NCBI GenBank assembly: GCA_026397915.1
Contig: JAPLTX010000012.1
Span: 1 to 64,000 of the forward strand
Length of the DNA: 64,000 nucleotides
DNA from: Verrucomicrobiota bacterium
GTDB lineage: Bacteria > Verrucomicrobiota > Verrucomicrobiia > CAIQCK01
Direction of reading: 5' to 3'
The position numbers and the translations under genes were made by a program. The notes beneath the pieces were generated by a model. It was not told the DNA's origin. It saw only the letters and a list, made by a program, of their open reading frames with translations, and did no database searches. Position 1 is the stretch's first letter. Every line of letters begins with the position of its first letter. This document shows, in pieces, positions 39,018 to 47,585 of this stretch.

Positions 39018-42000
39018 TCAGAAGCTGAAGCGGACGCCGGCGCTGACGTTCTGGACGGAGTAGTTGTTGCGCATCAGTTCGGTGCCGTAGGTGACGTAGG
39101 TGGCCAGGTTCTTCGACCACTGCACGGTCAATCCCAATCCCACCACCGCCGAGTCGCGCCCCAGCGGCACGCCTTGGGACGAGAAGATGTTCCCGGAACC
39201 ATTCGCAAACTGCGCGTTCACCGACGTGACACTGTCCATGGACTCGTGCTGCCAGCCCAGACTCAGGTCCGGTATCCACAAGGTCTTTTCCACGGCGAAC
39301 GGGTGCGACACATGCATGCCCATTTGCGTCAGCAGTGAGTCAAAGCTCTGCGAACCGATGGTCAGCGGGGCCAGCGAACCGCTCTCGGTGAAGCCGTCAA
39401 TGTCCACCGTCGTATATTGCACGCTCGCGCGCGGGCCGAACGTCCATTGGCCCACCCTGCAGTCGTAGCCGCCGCCCAACATGCCCTGGAGATCGCTGCC
39501 CTGGGTGTTGCCGTTGGCGTCTATTCCCAGCACCTGCCGCTTGGTGTCGTAAACATTGGCGCCGCCGCCGCCCAGGGCTTCCGCGTGCCAGCCGTCCTTG
39601 AACCACAGCCCATACACGTTGCCCTGCGCGCCGTTGACGCCCACGCGGCCGTTATTGGCCAGGTAGGAACTGCTATTGGCGTAGCCCAGCGCCGCGCCGA
39701 CCACGAGCTGGTCGTGCGGATAGATCGTGGGGTCGAGCACCTGGCGGTCCAAGCCCACCGTCAAGCCCGCCGAGGTCACGTGGTAACCGCTGGCGTTCTG
39801 GTTGGCATCCACGCCCACGAACTGTCCCGCGCCCTCCGCCCACACGCCCCAGGGATTGTCCGAAGACCGGCGCATGATGCCCGAGGTAAGCGTCTCCTTG
39901 GTCATGGCCAGTTCCTGCTCCATCGGCAGCATAGAGGCAAAGCGCGGCTGCTGGTTCACCCAATCCATGACGCCGCTCGGATCAAACAGACTGAAGCCGC
40001 CGTTGAAGCCGCCGCCGCCGCCGCCGAGCACCGTGCCCAAGTGGGCGAGCAGATTGCCTGCCTGGGTGTTGGCCATGCCCGCGCCCATCTGCGACATGGC
40101 CGTCAACGCCTGCGGCGAGAGCGAATCGAACGCCACCGGCAACTGACCCGTTGGCAGCCCGCTCAAGTAGGTGACCAGCGGGGCCATGTTCGGGTTGTTC
40201 AACTCCATGTTCAAGACGTTGGCCACCGCCGATTGGTTCGGCGTTAACGCATACGGCGTAAACGTAATGTTCCACTTCACCGCCGCGTCGTTGGCATCCG
40301 GATAGATCAAACTCGCCGTCAACGCCGTCTGCGTCGTCAGATTGGTGAAACTGGAGAATCCGTTCGTCCAGCCGCCGGCCGCGTGCAGGAAGGTGAGTTG
40401 CATGCCGTTGGTGGGCGTGAAGCCGTTGAAGCCGACCGCCTGCACCATGCCCGTGAGGCTGGCCGTGCCGGCGATGTCCAGATAGCCATACTGGCCCGGG
40501 GCCGAGCCGCCAAATCCCACCACCAGCGTGCCGCCAAGGTTCTGGGTGAAGTTGCCGCCGACGTTCACGGTGTTGAAGATCGTCAGCGTGGCGTTGTTGC
40601 GGACCACCAGATCGTTGGCAAAGGAGCTGGCGCCGCTCCGCAACGACAACGCCGCCGCCGATACGCCATCGCCGATGAGGAACGGCACGCTGTTGGAGAC
40701 GGTGGCCGCACCGACGCTTAACGTGCCGCCGTTGAGATTGACCACGCTGTTGGTGTCGTTGTTGGCGTAGAAGAGGTCCGCCGTGACCGTGCCGCTGTTG
40801 AGAGTGAGGGTGCCGTTGCGCACGTCCAGCGCGCCGGTGCCGGCCCCGTTGGTGGCGTAAAGGAAACCGCCGGAGACGGTGATGAAGTTGCCGGTGGATG
40901 GATTGTTGCCGATGACGGCGTTGGTGGCCATCACCGTGCCGCTGTTGGCGATGGTCAGGTTGTTGCTGGAGCCAGCGAAGCCGACATAAAGATCGCTGCT
41001 GTTGTTCCAAGCCGAGCCGGGGCCTGTCACCAACACGCTGTTGTTACTGGCGCTCGCGTTGAGGCCGATGTAGCCGCTGGGATTGATGACTTGGCCGCCG
41101 TTGGTAATCGTCAGGCTATTGCCGGAGCCGGAGGCGCCGACGAAGAGACTGGTGCCGTTGCTCCAAACCGAGCCGGGGCCTGTCACCAACACGCTGTTGT
41201 TACTGGCGCTCGCGTTGAGGCCGATGTAGCCGTTGCCGCTGAAGATCTGGCCGCCGTTGGCAAGGGTCAGGGTGTTGCTGGAACCGAACTTGCCCACATA
41301 GAGGCCGCCGTCGGCCAGCACCACGCCGCCGTTGGTCACGGTCAGGCTGTTGCGGTCGGAGTTGGGCGGGCCGTAACCGTCTGCGTCACCCACCACCACA
41401 TCGTAAGCGTTGCTCCAGAGCGAACCGCTGCCGGTGACCAGCACCGAGTTGTTGCCGCCACCGAAGCTGCCGTCGTAACCGATGTAGCCGTTGCCGTTGA
41501 AGACCCGGCCGCCGCCGGAGATGGTCAGGGTGTTGCTGGAACCATACATGCCCACATAGAGATCACCGCCGGCCAGCACCATGCCGCCGTTGGTTACGGT
41601 CAGGCTGTTGCGGTCGGAGTTGGGCGGGCCATTGCCATTGTAGCCGCCCACAACCACATCGGCAGCGTTACTCCAGAGCGAGCCGCTGCCCGTCACCAGC
41701 ACCGAGTTGCCGCCGCCACCGAGGTTGCCGTTCAAACCGACGTAGCCAATGTTGTCCATCACCACGCCGCCGCTGGCAATGGTCAGGGTGTTGCTGGAAC
41801 CGTAGTAGCCCACATAGAGATTGCCGCCGGCCAGCACCACGCCACCGTTGGTCACCGTCAGGCTGTTGCCGCCGGAGTTGGGCGGGCCGTAGCCGAGGTA
41901 GTCCCCCAGAATCACATCGTAAGCGTTGCTCCAGAGCGAGCCGGGGCCGGCGACCAGCACCGAATTGCCGCCGCCGCCGTAGCTGCCGTCGTAGCCAACA

Positions 42001-43904
42001 TAGCCGTAGCTGTTGAGGACTTTGCCGCCGCTGGCAATGGTCAGCGTGTTGCTGGAACCATAGTAACCCACATAGAGATCGCCACCGGCCAGCACCATGC
42101 CGCTGTTGGTCACCGTCAGGCTGTTGCCGCTGGAGTTGGGCGGGCCGAAGCCGGCCGCGTCGCCTACGATCACATCGTAAGCGTTGCTCCAGAGCGAGCC
42201 GCTGCCCGTCACCAGCACCGAGTTGCCGCCGCCGCCGGCGCTGCCGTCGTAGCCGACATAGCCGTAGCCGTTGAGGACTTTGCCGCCGTTGGCGATGACC
42301 AAGTTGTTGCTGGTGCCATAGTTGCCGACATACAAATCACTGCTGTTGTTCCAGACCGAGCCGGCACCGGTCACCTTCACATTGTTGTAGGTGGCGGAAG
42401 CGCCATTACCGATGATGCCGCCGGCGCTGAATACCTGGCCGCCGTTAGTGATGGTGAGACTGTTGCCGGAGCCATTCAAGCCGACATACAGATCGCTGCT
42501 GTTGTTCCAGACCGAGCCGGCGCCGGTCACCAACACGCTGTTGTTGCTGGCGCTTGCGTTGTTGCCGATGATACCGGAGGCGTTGACGACTTGGCCGCCG
42601 TTGGCGATCATCAGGGTATTGCTGGCGCCATTGAAACCGACAACCAGATTGCCGCTGTTGCTCCAGAGCGAGCCGGGGCCGGTGACGAGGGCGGCGTTGT
42701 TGCTGGACGTGGCTGAATTGCCAAGAATAACGATGCTGTCGCCGAGGACCCTGCCGCCGTTGGTGATGAAGAGTTGATTAAATGAACCCGTGTCGCCCAC
42801 CGTCACGGCGCCGTTGAGGACGCCGCTGCCGCTCACCGTCAGCGTCCCGCCGTTGTTGATGAAGTTCGTCAGGTTGGCCACGGCGGAGCCGGAGATGTTC
42901 CACGCACCGAAGTTGGTGGCGACGCTGACATCGTGCTCGCCGCCGCTGTGGTTGACGGTGCCGCTGGCTCGGTTGAGGAACACCGTGTCCTGGTTGGTGC
43001 CGCTCAGGAGCGTGAACGTGCCGGTGTTGTCGTAAAACGCCGGGTCGAAGATGCCGCCGTTTTGAATGAACGCGCCGCCATTGGTCACGACGTTCACCAC
43101 CATCAGGCCGCCATTCATGTTGAACAGGCTGGAGCCGCTGATGGTCAGCGTGGGCGTGTTTAGCGTGGTGGAGTTGGTCAATGTCGCATGGGCCGAGAGG
43201 ATCAGCCCGTTGGCAAAAGTCTGGGTTCCCGAGGGGAGATTCAACACCGCCGCGTTGGTGCCGTCGCCGATGATGAACGGCAAACCGTTGGAAACGATGG
43301 AGCCGTGAGTGATAAGCGACCCGCTGTTGAAGGTGAAGGCGCCGCTCGAAGCATTCGTCAGGATAAGTCGAGTAATAGTGCCCGTTCCGCCGTTAAATGT
43401 CACAATGCCATTCCCGCCATTGAAGATGACGTTGGAGGTGGTGGCCTGCAGAACTCTTCCCGTCAGGTTGAGCGTGACGAAGGACATGTTGGTGAGAACG
43501 CCATGATTCATCACGGAAAGGTTGGTGTATAACAGGGAGCCATTCGCCAGTCCGTTGCTGATGAGGGAGCCATTGCCACTGTTCCAGAGCTGGCCGCCAC
43601 CCATCGAAATCACGCCGTTGGTGAAGAAGGCCAGAGAGTTGGTGCCAAAGACCGGGGCGGCCAGGATGGTGTAATTCGTGCGCATGAGATTTTGAACGCC
43701 GAGTTGGAGGGTGCCGGCATTATCAATGACCGTTCCCGCCGATCCGCTCACAATCATCGTGCTTCCGGAATCTTGCGCGCGGGCGCCGCCGCTGAAGAAA
43801 ACGCCAAGCAAAGCGGCGAGCAGCCAGACGGCGCAAGACCGGCGGCGCAAAAAGCGCGACGGCAGATTCCGGGGTGTTTTGATGCTCCTGTTTGATGTCT
43901 TCAT
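39018..43904 (-). CDS. Giant autotransporter with T5SS/PEP-CTERM-associated type passenger repeats and C-terminal beta-barrel
   Basis: Signal peptide; repeated GNSVLVTGSGSLWSNAYDVVVGD...NSLTVTNGGMVLAGGDLYVGYYGSSNTLTIASGG units; barrel-like end NPWGVWAEGAGQFV...YSVQNVSAGVRFSF with terminal Phe. Start assigned at MKTSNRS (43904). Confidence 0.9.
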   Translation of the reverse strand: MKTSNRSIKTPRNLPSRFLRRRSCAVWLLAALLGVFFSGGARAQDSGSTMIVSGSAGTVIDNAGTLQLGVQNLMRTNYTILAAPVFGTNSLAFFTNGVISMGGGQLWNSGNGSLISNGLANGSLLYTNLSVMNHGVLTNMSFVTLNLTGRVLQATTSNVIFNGGNGIVTFNGGTGTITRLILTNASSGAFTFNSGSLITHGSIVSNGLPFIIGDGTNAAVLNLPSGTQTFANGLILSAHATLTNSTTLNTPTLTISGSSLFNMNGGLMVVNVVTNGGAFIQNGGIFDPAFYDNTGTFTLLSGTNQDTVFLNRASGTVNHSGGEHDVSVATNFGAWNISGSAVANLTNFINNGGTLTVSGSGVLNGAVTVGDTGSFNQLFITNGGRVLGDSIVILGNSATSSNNAALVTGPGSLWSNSGNLVVGFNGASNTLMIANGGQVVNASGIIGNNASASNNSVLVTGAGSVWNNSSDLYVGLNGSGNSLTITNGGQVFSAGGIIGNGASATYNNVKVTGAGSVWNNSSDLYVGNYGTSNNLVIANGGKVLNGYGYVGYDGSAGGGGNSVLVTGSGSLWSNAYDVIVGDAAGFGPPNSSGNSLTVTNSGMVLAGGDLYVGYYGSSNTLTIASGGKVLNSYGYVGYDGSYGGGGNSVLVAGPGSLWSNAYDVILGDYLGYGPPNSGGNSLTVTNGGVVLAGGNLYVGYYGSSNTLTIASGGVVMDNIGYVGLNGNLGGGGNSVLVTGSGSLWSNAADVVVGGYNGNGPPNSDRNSLTVTNGGMVLAGGDLYVGMYGSSNTLTISGGGRVFNGNGYIGYDGSFGGGNNSVLVTGSGSLWSNAYDVVVGDADGYGPPNSDRNSLTVTNGGVVLADGGLYVGKFGSSNTLTLANGGQIFSGNGYIGLNASASNNSVLVTGPGSVWSNGTSLFVGASGSGNSLTITNGGQVINPSGYIGLNASASNNSVLVTGPGSAWNNSSDLYVGFAGSSNNLTIANSGTVMATNAVIGNNPSTGNFITVSGGFLYATNGAGTGALDVRNGTLTLNSGTVTADLFYANNDTNSVVNLNGGTLSVGAATVSNSVPFLIGDGVSAAALSLRSGASSFANDLVVRNNATLTIFNTVNVGGNFTQNLGGTLVVGFGGSAPGQYGYLDIAGTASLTGMVQAVGFNGFTPTNGMQLTFLHAAGGWTNGFSSFTNLTTQTALTASLIYPDANDAAVKWNITFTPYALTPNQSAVANVLNMELNNPNMAPLVTYLSGLPTGQLPVAFDSLSPQALTAMSQMGAGMANTQAGNLLAHLGTVLGGGGGGFNGGFSLFDPSGVMDWVNQQPRFASMLPMEQELAMTKETLTSGIMRRSSDNPWGVWAEGAGQFVGVDANQNASGYHVTSAGLTVGLDRQVLDPTIYPHDQLVVGAALGYANSSSYLANNGRVGVNGAQGNVYGLWFKDGWHAEALGGGGANVYDTKRQVLGIDANGNTQGSDLQGMLGGGYDCRVGQWTFGPRASVQYTTVDIDGFTESGSLAPLTIGSQSFDSLLTQMGMHVSHPFAVEKTLWIPDLSLGWQHESMDSVTSVNAQFANGSGNIFSSQGVPLGRDSAVVGLGLTVQWSKNLATYVTYGTELMRNNYSVQNVSAGVRFSF
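40900..42750 (-). repeat. DNA-level tandem repeats in the autotransporter passenger domain
   Basis: Near-identical blocks such as 'cgttgctccagagcgagccgctgcccgtcaccagcaccgagttgccgccgccaccg' recur several times. Confidence 0.85.
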
Positions 43905-44015
43905 CGGGTGACCATTGTATCTAAACGAACAATGGCGGGCCAGCGTAGAACGGAGCCGCGCGCCAACCAAGACAAAAATCCCGGCGCGCGATATTACCTT
44001 TGACGCACGTCACCT
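43884..44015 (-). promoter_or_regulatory. Upstream/leader region, copy 2 of a duplicated element
   Basis: See 36976..37109; shared words include tgtttgatgt, aatggcggg, cagcgta, cggagccgc, aaaaatcc and ctttg(a/g)cgcac. Confidence 0.75.
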
Positions 44016-44069
44016 GTTTGGGATTCCGCCGACGCAGCGCAGCGCGCCTCCGTCGCTACGCGACCGGCG

Positions 44070-45032
44070 TCAGGCGAGGCTCTTCAGCATCGCGATCTCT
44101 TTCTTGACCACACCCGCTTGTTGCTCCGGCGGAAAGTGTTTCAAGCACTCGTTCTCCAGACAGAGGTCGGCCTGATAGCCCGCCTTGCGCAGGATCGCCA
44201 CGACGCGCTTGTAGTCAATGTCGCCGTCGTAGATCGGCGCGGAGTATTTGGCGTATTCCCAGCCGATGGTGCGGCGGACGTTCCGCTGGTCCTCCGGGTA
44301 GCGGACGCTTTTGCAATGCGTGTGGACGACACGCGGCGCAAACTTCTCGATGATGCCGTAGAGCGATTCCAGCGGATGGCCGAACCAGTAGAGGTTCAGC
44401 GAATCGAGCGTGAGGCCGAGCTGCGACGATCCGACGCCGTCGAAGAGTTTATCGAGCACGGTGGGGTCGTTGGTGAACCGGCCGTGGTTCTCAATGCCGT
44501 AGCGGACCGGCTTGCCCTCGGCGATTTCGCAGATGGCTTTACAAGCTTTGATGGCGACCGGCAGGAACTGGTCTATCGGCGTCTTGCGCGGCACCACATC
44601 AATGCGGATGACCTTGACCTTGAGCTCCTGCGCGGCCGGCACGAGCTTGCGCATCCAAGCAATCTCCTCGTCCAGCTTGTCATCGAACTTGTTGTGCATG
44701 CAGAACGCCGTGATCGTCGCGCGGTTGGCGGCGAGATCAGCGGCGAGCATCTTGATGCCGTCGGCGTCGGCGAGACTGTATTTCTTGTCGGGATGGAAGA
44801 GGCTGGGGCAGGCCAGCTCCGGGGTGATGTCCACCTCCAAACAGGAAACACCCAGTTCTTTCATGGCAGCCCAGCAGTTGGGCTTACCGGCGGTCTTGAG
44901 CAGAACATCGCGACAGGCGACCGCGAGGCGACGGCGTTTCTCCGCGCCGTGACAGAGGCTGCTCGCGGCCAGCGCGAGGCCGGCGGTGGTATGAAGGAAA
45001 TGACGACGTGAAATAGGGCGATTCGTGTTCAT
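44070..45032 (-). CDS. Secreted sugar phosphate isomerase/epimerase (AP endonuclease 2-like TIM barrel)
   Basis: Tat-like SRRHFLHTTAGLALAASSLCHG; KVIRIDVVPRKTP, YGIENHGRFTNDP, LGLTLDSLNLYWFG, VVHTHCKSV, CLENE. Confidence 0.85.
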   Translation of the reverse strand: MNTNRPISRRHFLHTTAGLALAASSLCHGAEKRRRLAVACRDVLLKTAGKPNCWAAMKELGVSCLEVDITPELACPSLFHPDKKYSLADADGIKMLAADLAANRATITAFCMHNKFDDKLDEEIAWMRKLVPAAQELKVKVIRIDVVPRKTPIDQFLPVAIKACKAICEIAEGKPVRYGIENHGRFTNDPTVLDKLFDGVGSSQLGLTLDSLNLYWFGHPLESLYGIIEKFAPRVVHTHCKSVRYPEDQRNVRRTIGWEYAKYSAPIYDGDIDYKRVVAILRKAGYQADLCLENECLKHFPPEQQAGVVKKEIAMLKSLA

Positions 45033-45179
45033 GGCAAGATTTCTCATTCTTATGGTTTGAGTGACGCGCGCATCCTATGCCGGTCGGCGTCCGCGGCGCT
45101 ACACGAAAGCCTACGCCCACTGGTATTTTCCCGACGCGGGCAACGAGCGCTCCTTGCTTGTCGCCAAAAAACCGGTATC

Positions 45180-45494
45180 ATGGCGCCGATGAGTGGCATC
45201 AACTGCATGGCTGTGTTGAAGGCGCTGGGCGAACCGACGCGAATGCGCATCGTCCGGCTGCTGTTGAAACAACCGCTTGGCGTGAACGACATCTCCGAAC
45301 GCCTCGGCGTCTCGCAATACAACACCTCCAAGCATTTGCGCATCCTGCGCGAGGCCGGCCTGCTGCAGACCGAGAAACAAGGCAAGCTCCGGCTTTACGG
45401 GCTCGCCGTCGAACTTGCCAGTCGACTGGCAGCAAATAAGAACGTGCTCGAACTCGATTGCTGCACGTTTCGGTTCGACAAGTTGCCAAAGTGA
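45180..45494 (+). CDS. ArsR-family transcriptional regulator
   Basis: MAVLKALGEPTRMRIVRLLLKQPLGVNDISERLGVSQYNTSKHLRILREAGLLQTEKQGKLRLYGL wHTH; C-terminal LELDCCTFRF (vicinal Cys pair). Confidence 0.88.
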   Translation: MAPMSGINCMAVLKALGEPTRMRIVRLLLKQPLGVNDISERLGVSQYNTSKHLRILREAGLLQTEKQGKLRLYGLAVELASRLAANKNVLELDCCTFRFDKLPK

Positions 45495-45532
45495 TTCTCT
45501 GCGAAGTTTTCTCTTGCCTCGCACCGCTGATA

Positions 45533-45550
45533 TATGCCAGTTAAGGCATA
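45533..45550. promoter_or_regulatory. Candidate operator: TATGCC-AGTTAA-GGCATA
   Basis: Perfect 6-bp inverted repeat with 6-bp spacer between the ArsR-like gene and the G3E GTPase gene, about 20 bp before the GTPase start. Confidence 0.5.
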
Positions 45551-45569
45551 CGTTTAAGACAAGCACTGC

Positions 45570-46718
45570 ATGAAACCATCCGCCCCTTCCGGCGCCAGCC
45601 AATCCAAAGCCCGTTACATCATGATCGGTGGCTTCCTCGGCGCCGGCAAGACCACCGCCGTTGGCAAGCTCGCGCGGCAGCTCACCGACCGCGGCTTGCG
45701 CGTCGGCCTCATCACCAACGACCAGGGCCGCGAACTGGTGGACACGCTGACGTTGCGCGCGCAGGGTTTCGACACGGCGGAAATCCTCGGCGGCTGCTTC
45801 TGCTGCCGGTTCAACTCGCTCGTCGAGGCGTCGCAGAAACTCTCGGTCAAGACGCGGCCGGACGTGTTCATCGCCGAACCGGTGGGCAGTTGCACTGACC
45901 TCGTGGCCACCGTTACCTATCCGCTGCGGCGGCTCTACGGCAATGATTTCGTCGTCGCGCCCGTCAGCGTGATGGTGGACCCGGTCCGTGCCGCGCGCGT
46001 GCTCGGTGTTGAAAAGGGCGGCGGTTTCTCCGAGAAGGTCGCCTACATCTACGCCAAGCAGCTTGAGGAAGCCGACCTGATCGTCATCAACAAGTGCGAC
46101 CTCCTCGACTCGGCGCGACTGAAGGTGTTGCGCGAGGCGCTGGCCAAGAAGTTTCCGCGCACCGACATCCTCACAGTTTCGTCGCGCACTGGCATGAATC
46201 TCGACGCGTGGTTCGCGCGGCTCGCGAGCGAGACCCAGACCGCGCGGCGGGCGATGGAAGTGGACTACGACCTCTACGCCGACGGTGAGGCACTGATGGG
46301 CTGGCTCAACTGCACCGTCCAGTTCGCCGCCGCGCAGTTGTTCGACGCCGACAGTCTCCTGCAGCAGTTCGCGGGCGAAATTCAGAAACGGCTGCAAGCG
46401 CAGCAAGCGGAGATCGCGCACCTGAAGATGACCTTCAGCGCCGACGGCGGTTCCGACCACGTGGCAGTGGCAAACCTGGTGCGCAACGATTTCGTGCCGG
46501 AGCTGTCGCTGAAACTGGGCGAGCCGGTCAAGGGCGGCGAGCTGATCCTCAATCTGCGCGCCGAGGCATCGCCGGACGTGCTCGCCGCAACGGTCAAGGA
46601 ATCGGTGCCGGCGGTGGCCGCGAGGTTCCCAACGCTGCAAGCGAAGCTGGATCATCTGGAACATTTCCGACCCGGCCGGCCGAACCCGACGCACCGCGAC
46701 AAGGAAGCCGTCGCTTGA
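45570..46718 (+). CDS. G3E (CobW/UreG-related) GTP-binding protein
   Basis: GGFLGAGKTTAVGKLARQL Walker A, LGGCFCC metal-binding CxCC motif, VINKCDLLD (NKxD). Confidence 0.9.
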   Translation: MKPSAPSGASQSKARYIMIGGFLGAGKTTAVGKLARQLTDRGLRVGLITNDQGRELVDTLTLRAQGFDTAEILGGCFCCRFNSLVEASQKLSVKTRPDVFIAEPVGSCTDLVATVTYPLRRLYGNDFVVAPVSVMVDPVRAARVLGVEKGGGFSEKVAYIYAKQLEEADLIVINKCDLLDSARLKVLREALAKKFPRTDILTVSSRTGMNLDAWFARLASETQTARRAMEVDYDLYADGEALMGWLNCTVQFAAAQLFDADSLLQQFAGEIQKRLQAQQAEIAHLKMTFSADGGSDHVAVANLVRNDFVPELSLKLGEPVKGGELILNLRAEASPDVLAATVKESVPAVAARFPTLQAKLDHLEHFRPGRPNPTHRDKEAVA

Positions 46719-47524
46719 GCAAGCTTCCGAAGTGGTGGACGGGAGAGTTTTTCGGCACGTTCCTGCTCGTGTTCTTCGGCTGCGGCAGCGTCTGCGCCGC
46801 GGTGACGACCGGCACGCCGGTCGGCGTGGCTCAAGTCGCCATCGTGTGGGGTCTCGGTATCGCGACTGCCATCTACCTGACGGGCGCATTGAGCGGCGCT
46901 CACCTGAATCCTGCGGTGACGGTGAGCATGGCGGTGTGGTCGGACTTCCCAAAGGCGCGCGTGCTGCCCTACATCGTCACGCAGATGCTCGGCGCATTCG
47001 TGGCATCGGCGGTTCTCTACTTCGTCTTCGGCGATGCGTTGCGCGCCTATGAGCAAACGAACAAGATCGTGCGCGGCGCGCCGGGCAGCGAAGCGAGCGC
47101 GATGGCATTCGGCGAGTTCTTCCCATCGCCCGCCGGCAAACCGCTCACCGCCGAAGCGCGGGCGCGCATGAGCGCGCCGGCAGCGTTTGGCGCGGAGGTC
47201 ATCGGCACGGCGGTGCTGCTGCTGGTTATCTTCTGCGTCACGGACGAGCGCAATAAAGCGCGCCCCCAAATCCTCACCGCAGCGGCCATCGGTCTGACGG
47301 TGACATTGCTGATCTCGTTGCTGGGGACGTTGACGATGGCATGTTTCAACCCGGCGCGTGATTTTGCGCCGCGTGTGTTCTCGTCGCTGGCGGGATGGGG
47401 CGGCGTGCCGTTCCAGACCAACGGCCACGGCTGGTTCACAGTTTACATCGTTGCGCCCGTGCTTGGCGGATTGCTCGGCGGCGGCATTTATCGCGCCTTT
47501 TTCAAGCGCGCTTACGGCAATTGA
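46715..47524 (+). CDS. MIP-family channel, aquaglyceroporin type
   Basis: Two NPA boxes SGAHLNPAVTVSMAVW and CFNPARDFAPR (the NPARD variant is GlpF-like); TTG start overlapping the upstream stop. Confidence 0.88.
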   Translation: MSKLPKWWTGEFFGTFLLVFFGCGSVCAAVTTGTPVGVAQVAIVWGLGIATAIYLTGALSGAHLNPAVTVSMAVWSDFPKARVLPYIVTQMLGAFVASAVLYFVFGDALRAYEQTNKIVRGAPGSEASAMAFGEFFPSPAGKPLTAEARARMSAPAAFGAEVIGTAVLLLVIFCVTDERNKARPQILTAAAIGLTVTLLISLLGTLTMACFNPARDFAPRVFSSLAGWGGVPFQTNGHGWFTVYIVAPVLGGLLGGGIYRAFFKRAYGN

Positions 47525-47585
47525 AGAACTCCGGCAGGTCGTCGCCGGGGAAAATGTGTCGTGAATTGAGGGGCACTTCTCTACA

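Noticed and set aside
41091-42716. 541-aa plus-strand Ala/Gly/Val/His repeat ORF
   Set aside because: Antisense reading of the autotransporter repeats, which generate long open frames on both strands.
45111-46952. 613-aa minus-strand ORF opposite the ArsR/G3E genes
   Set aside because: Shadow ORF without motifs; the plus strand has wHTH and GTPase motifs.
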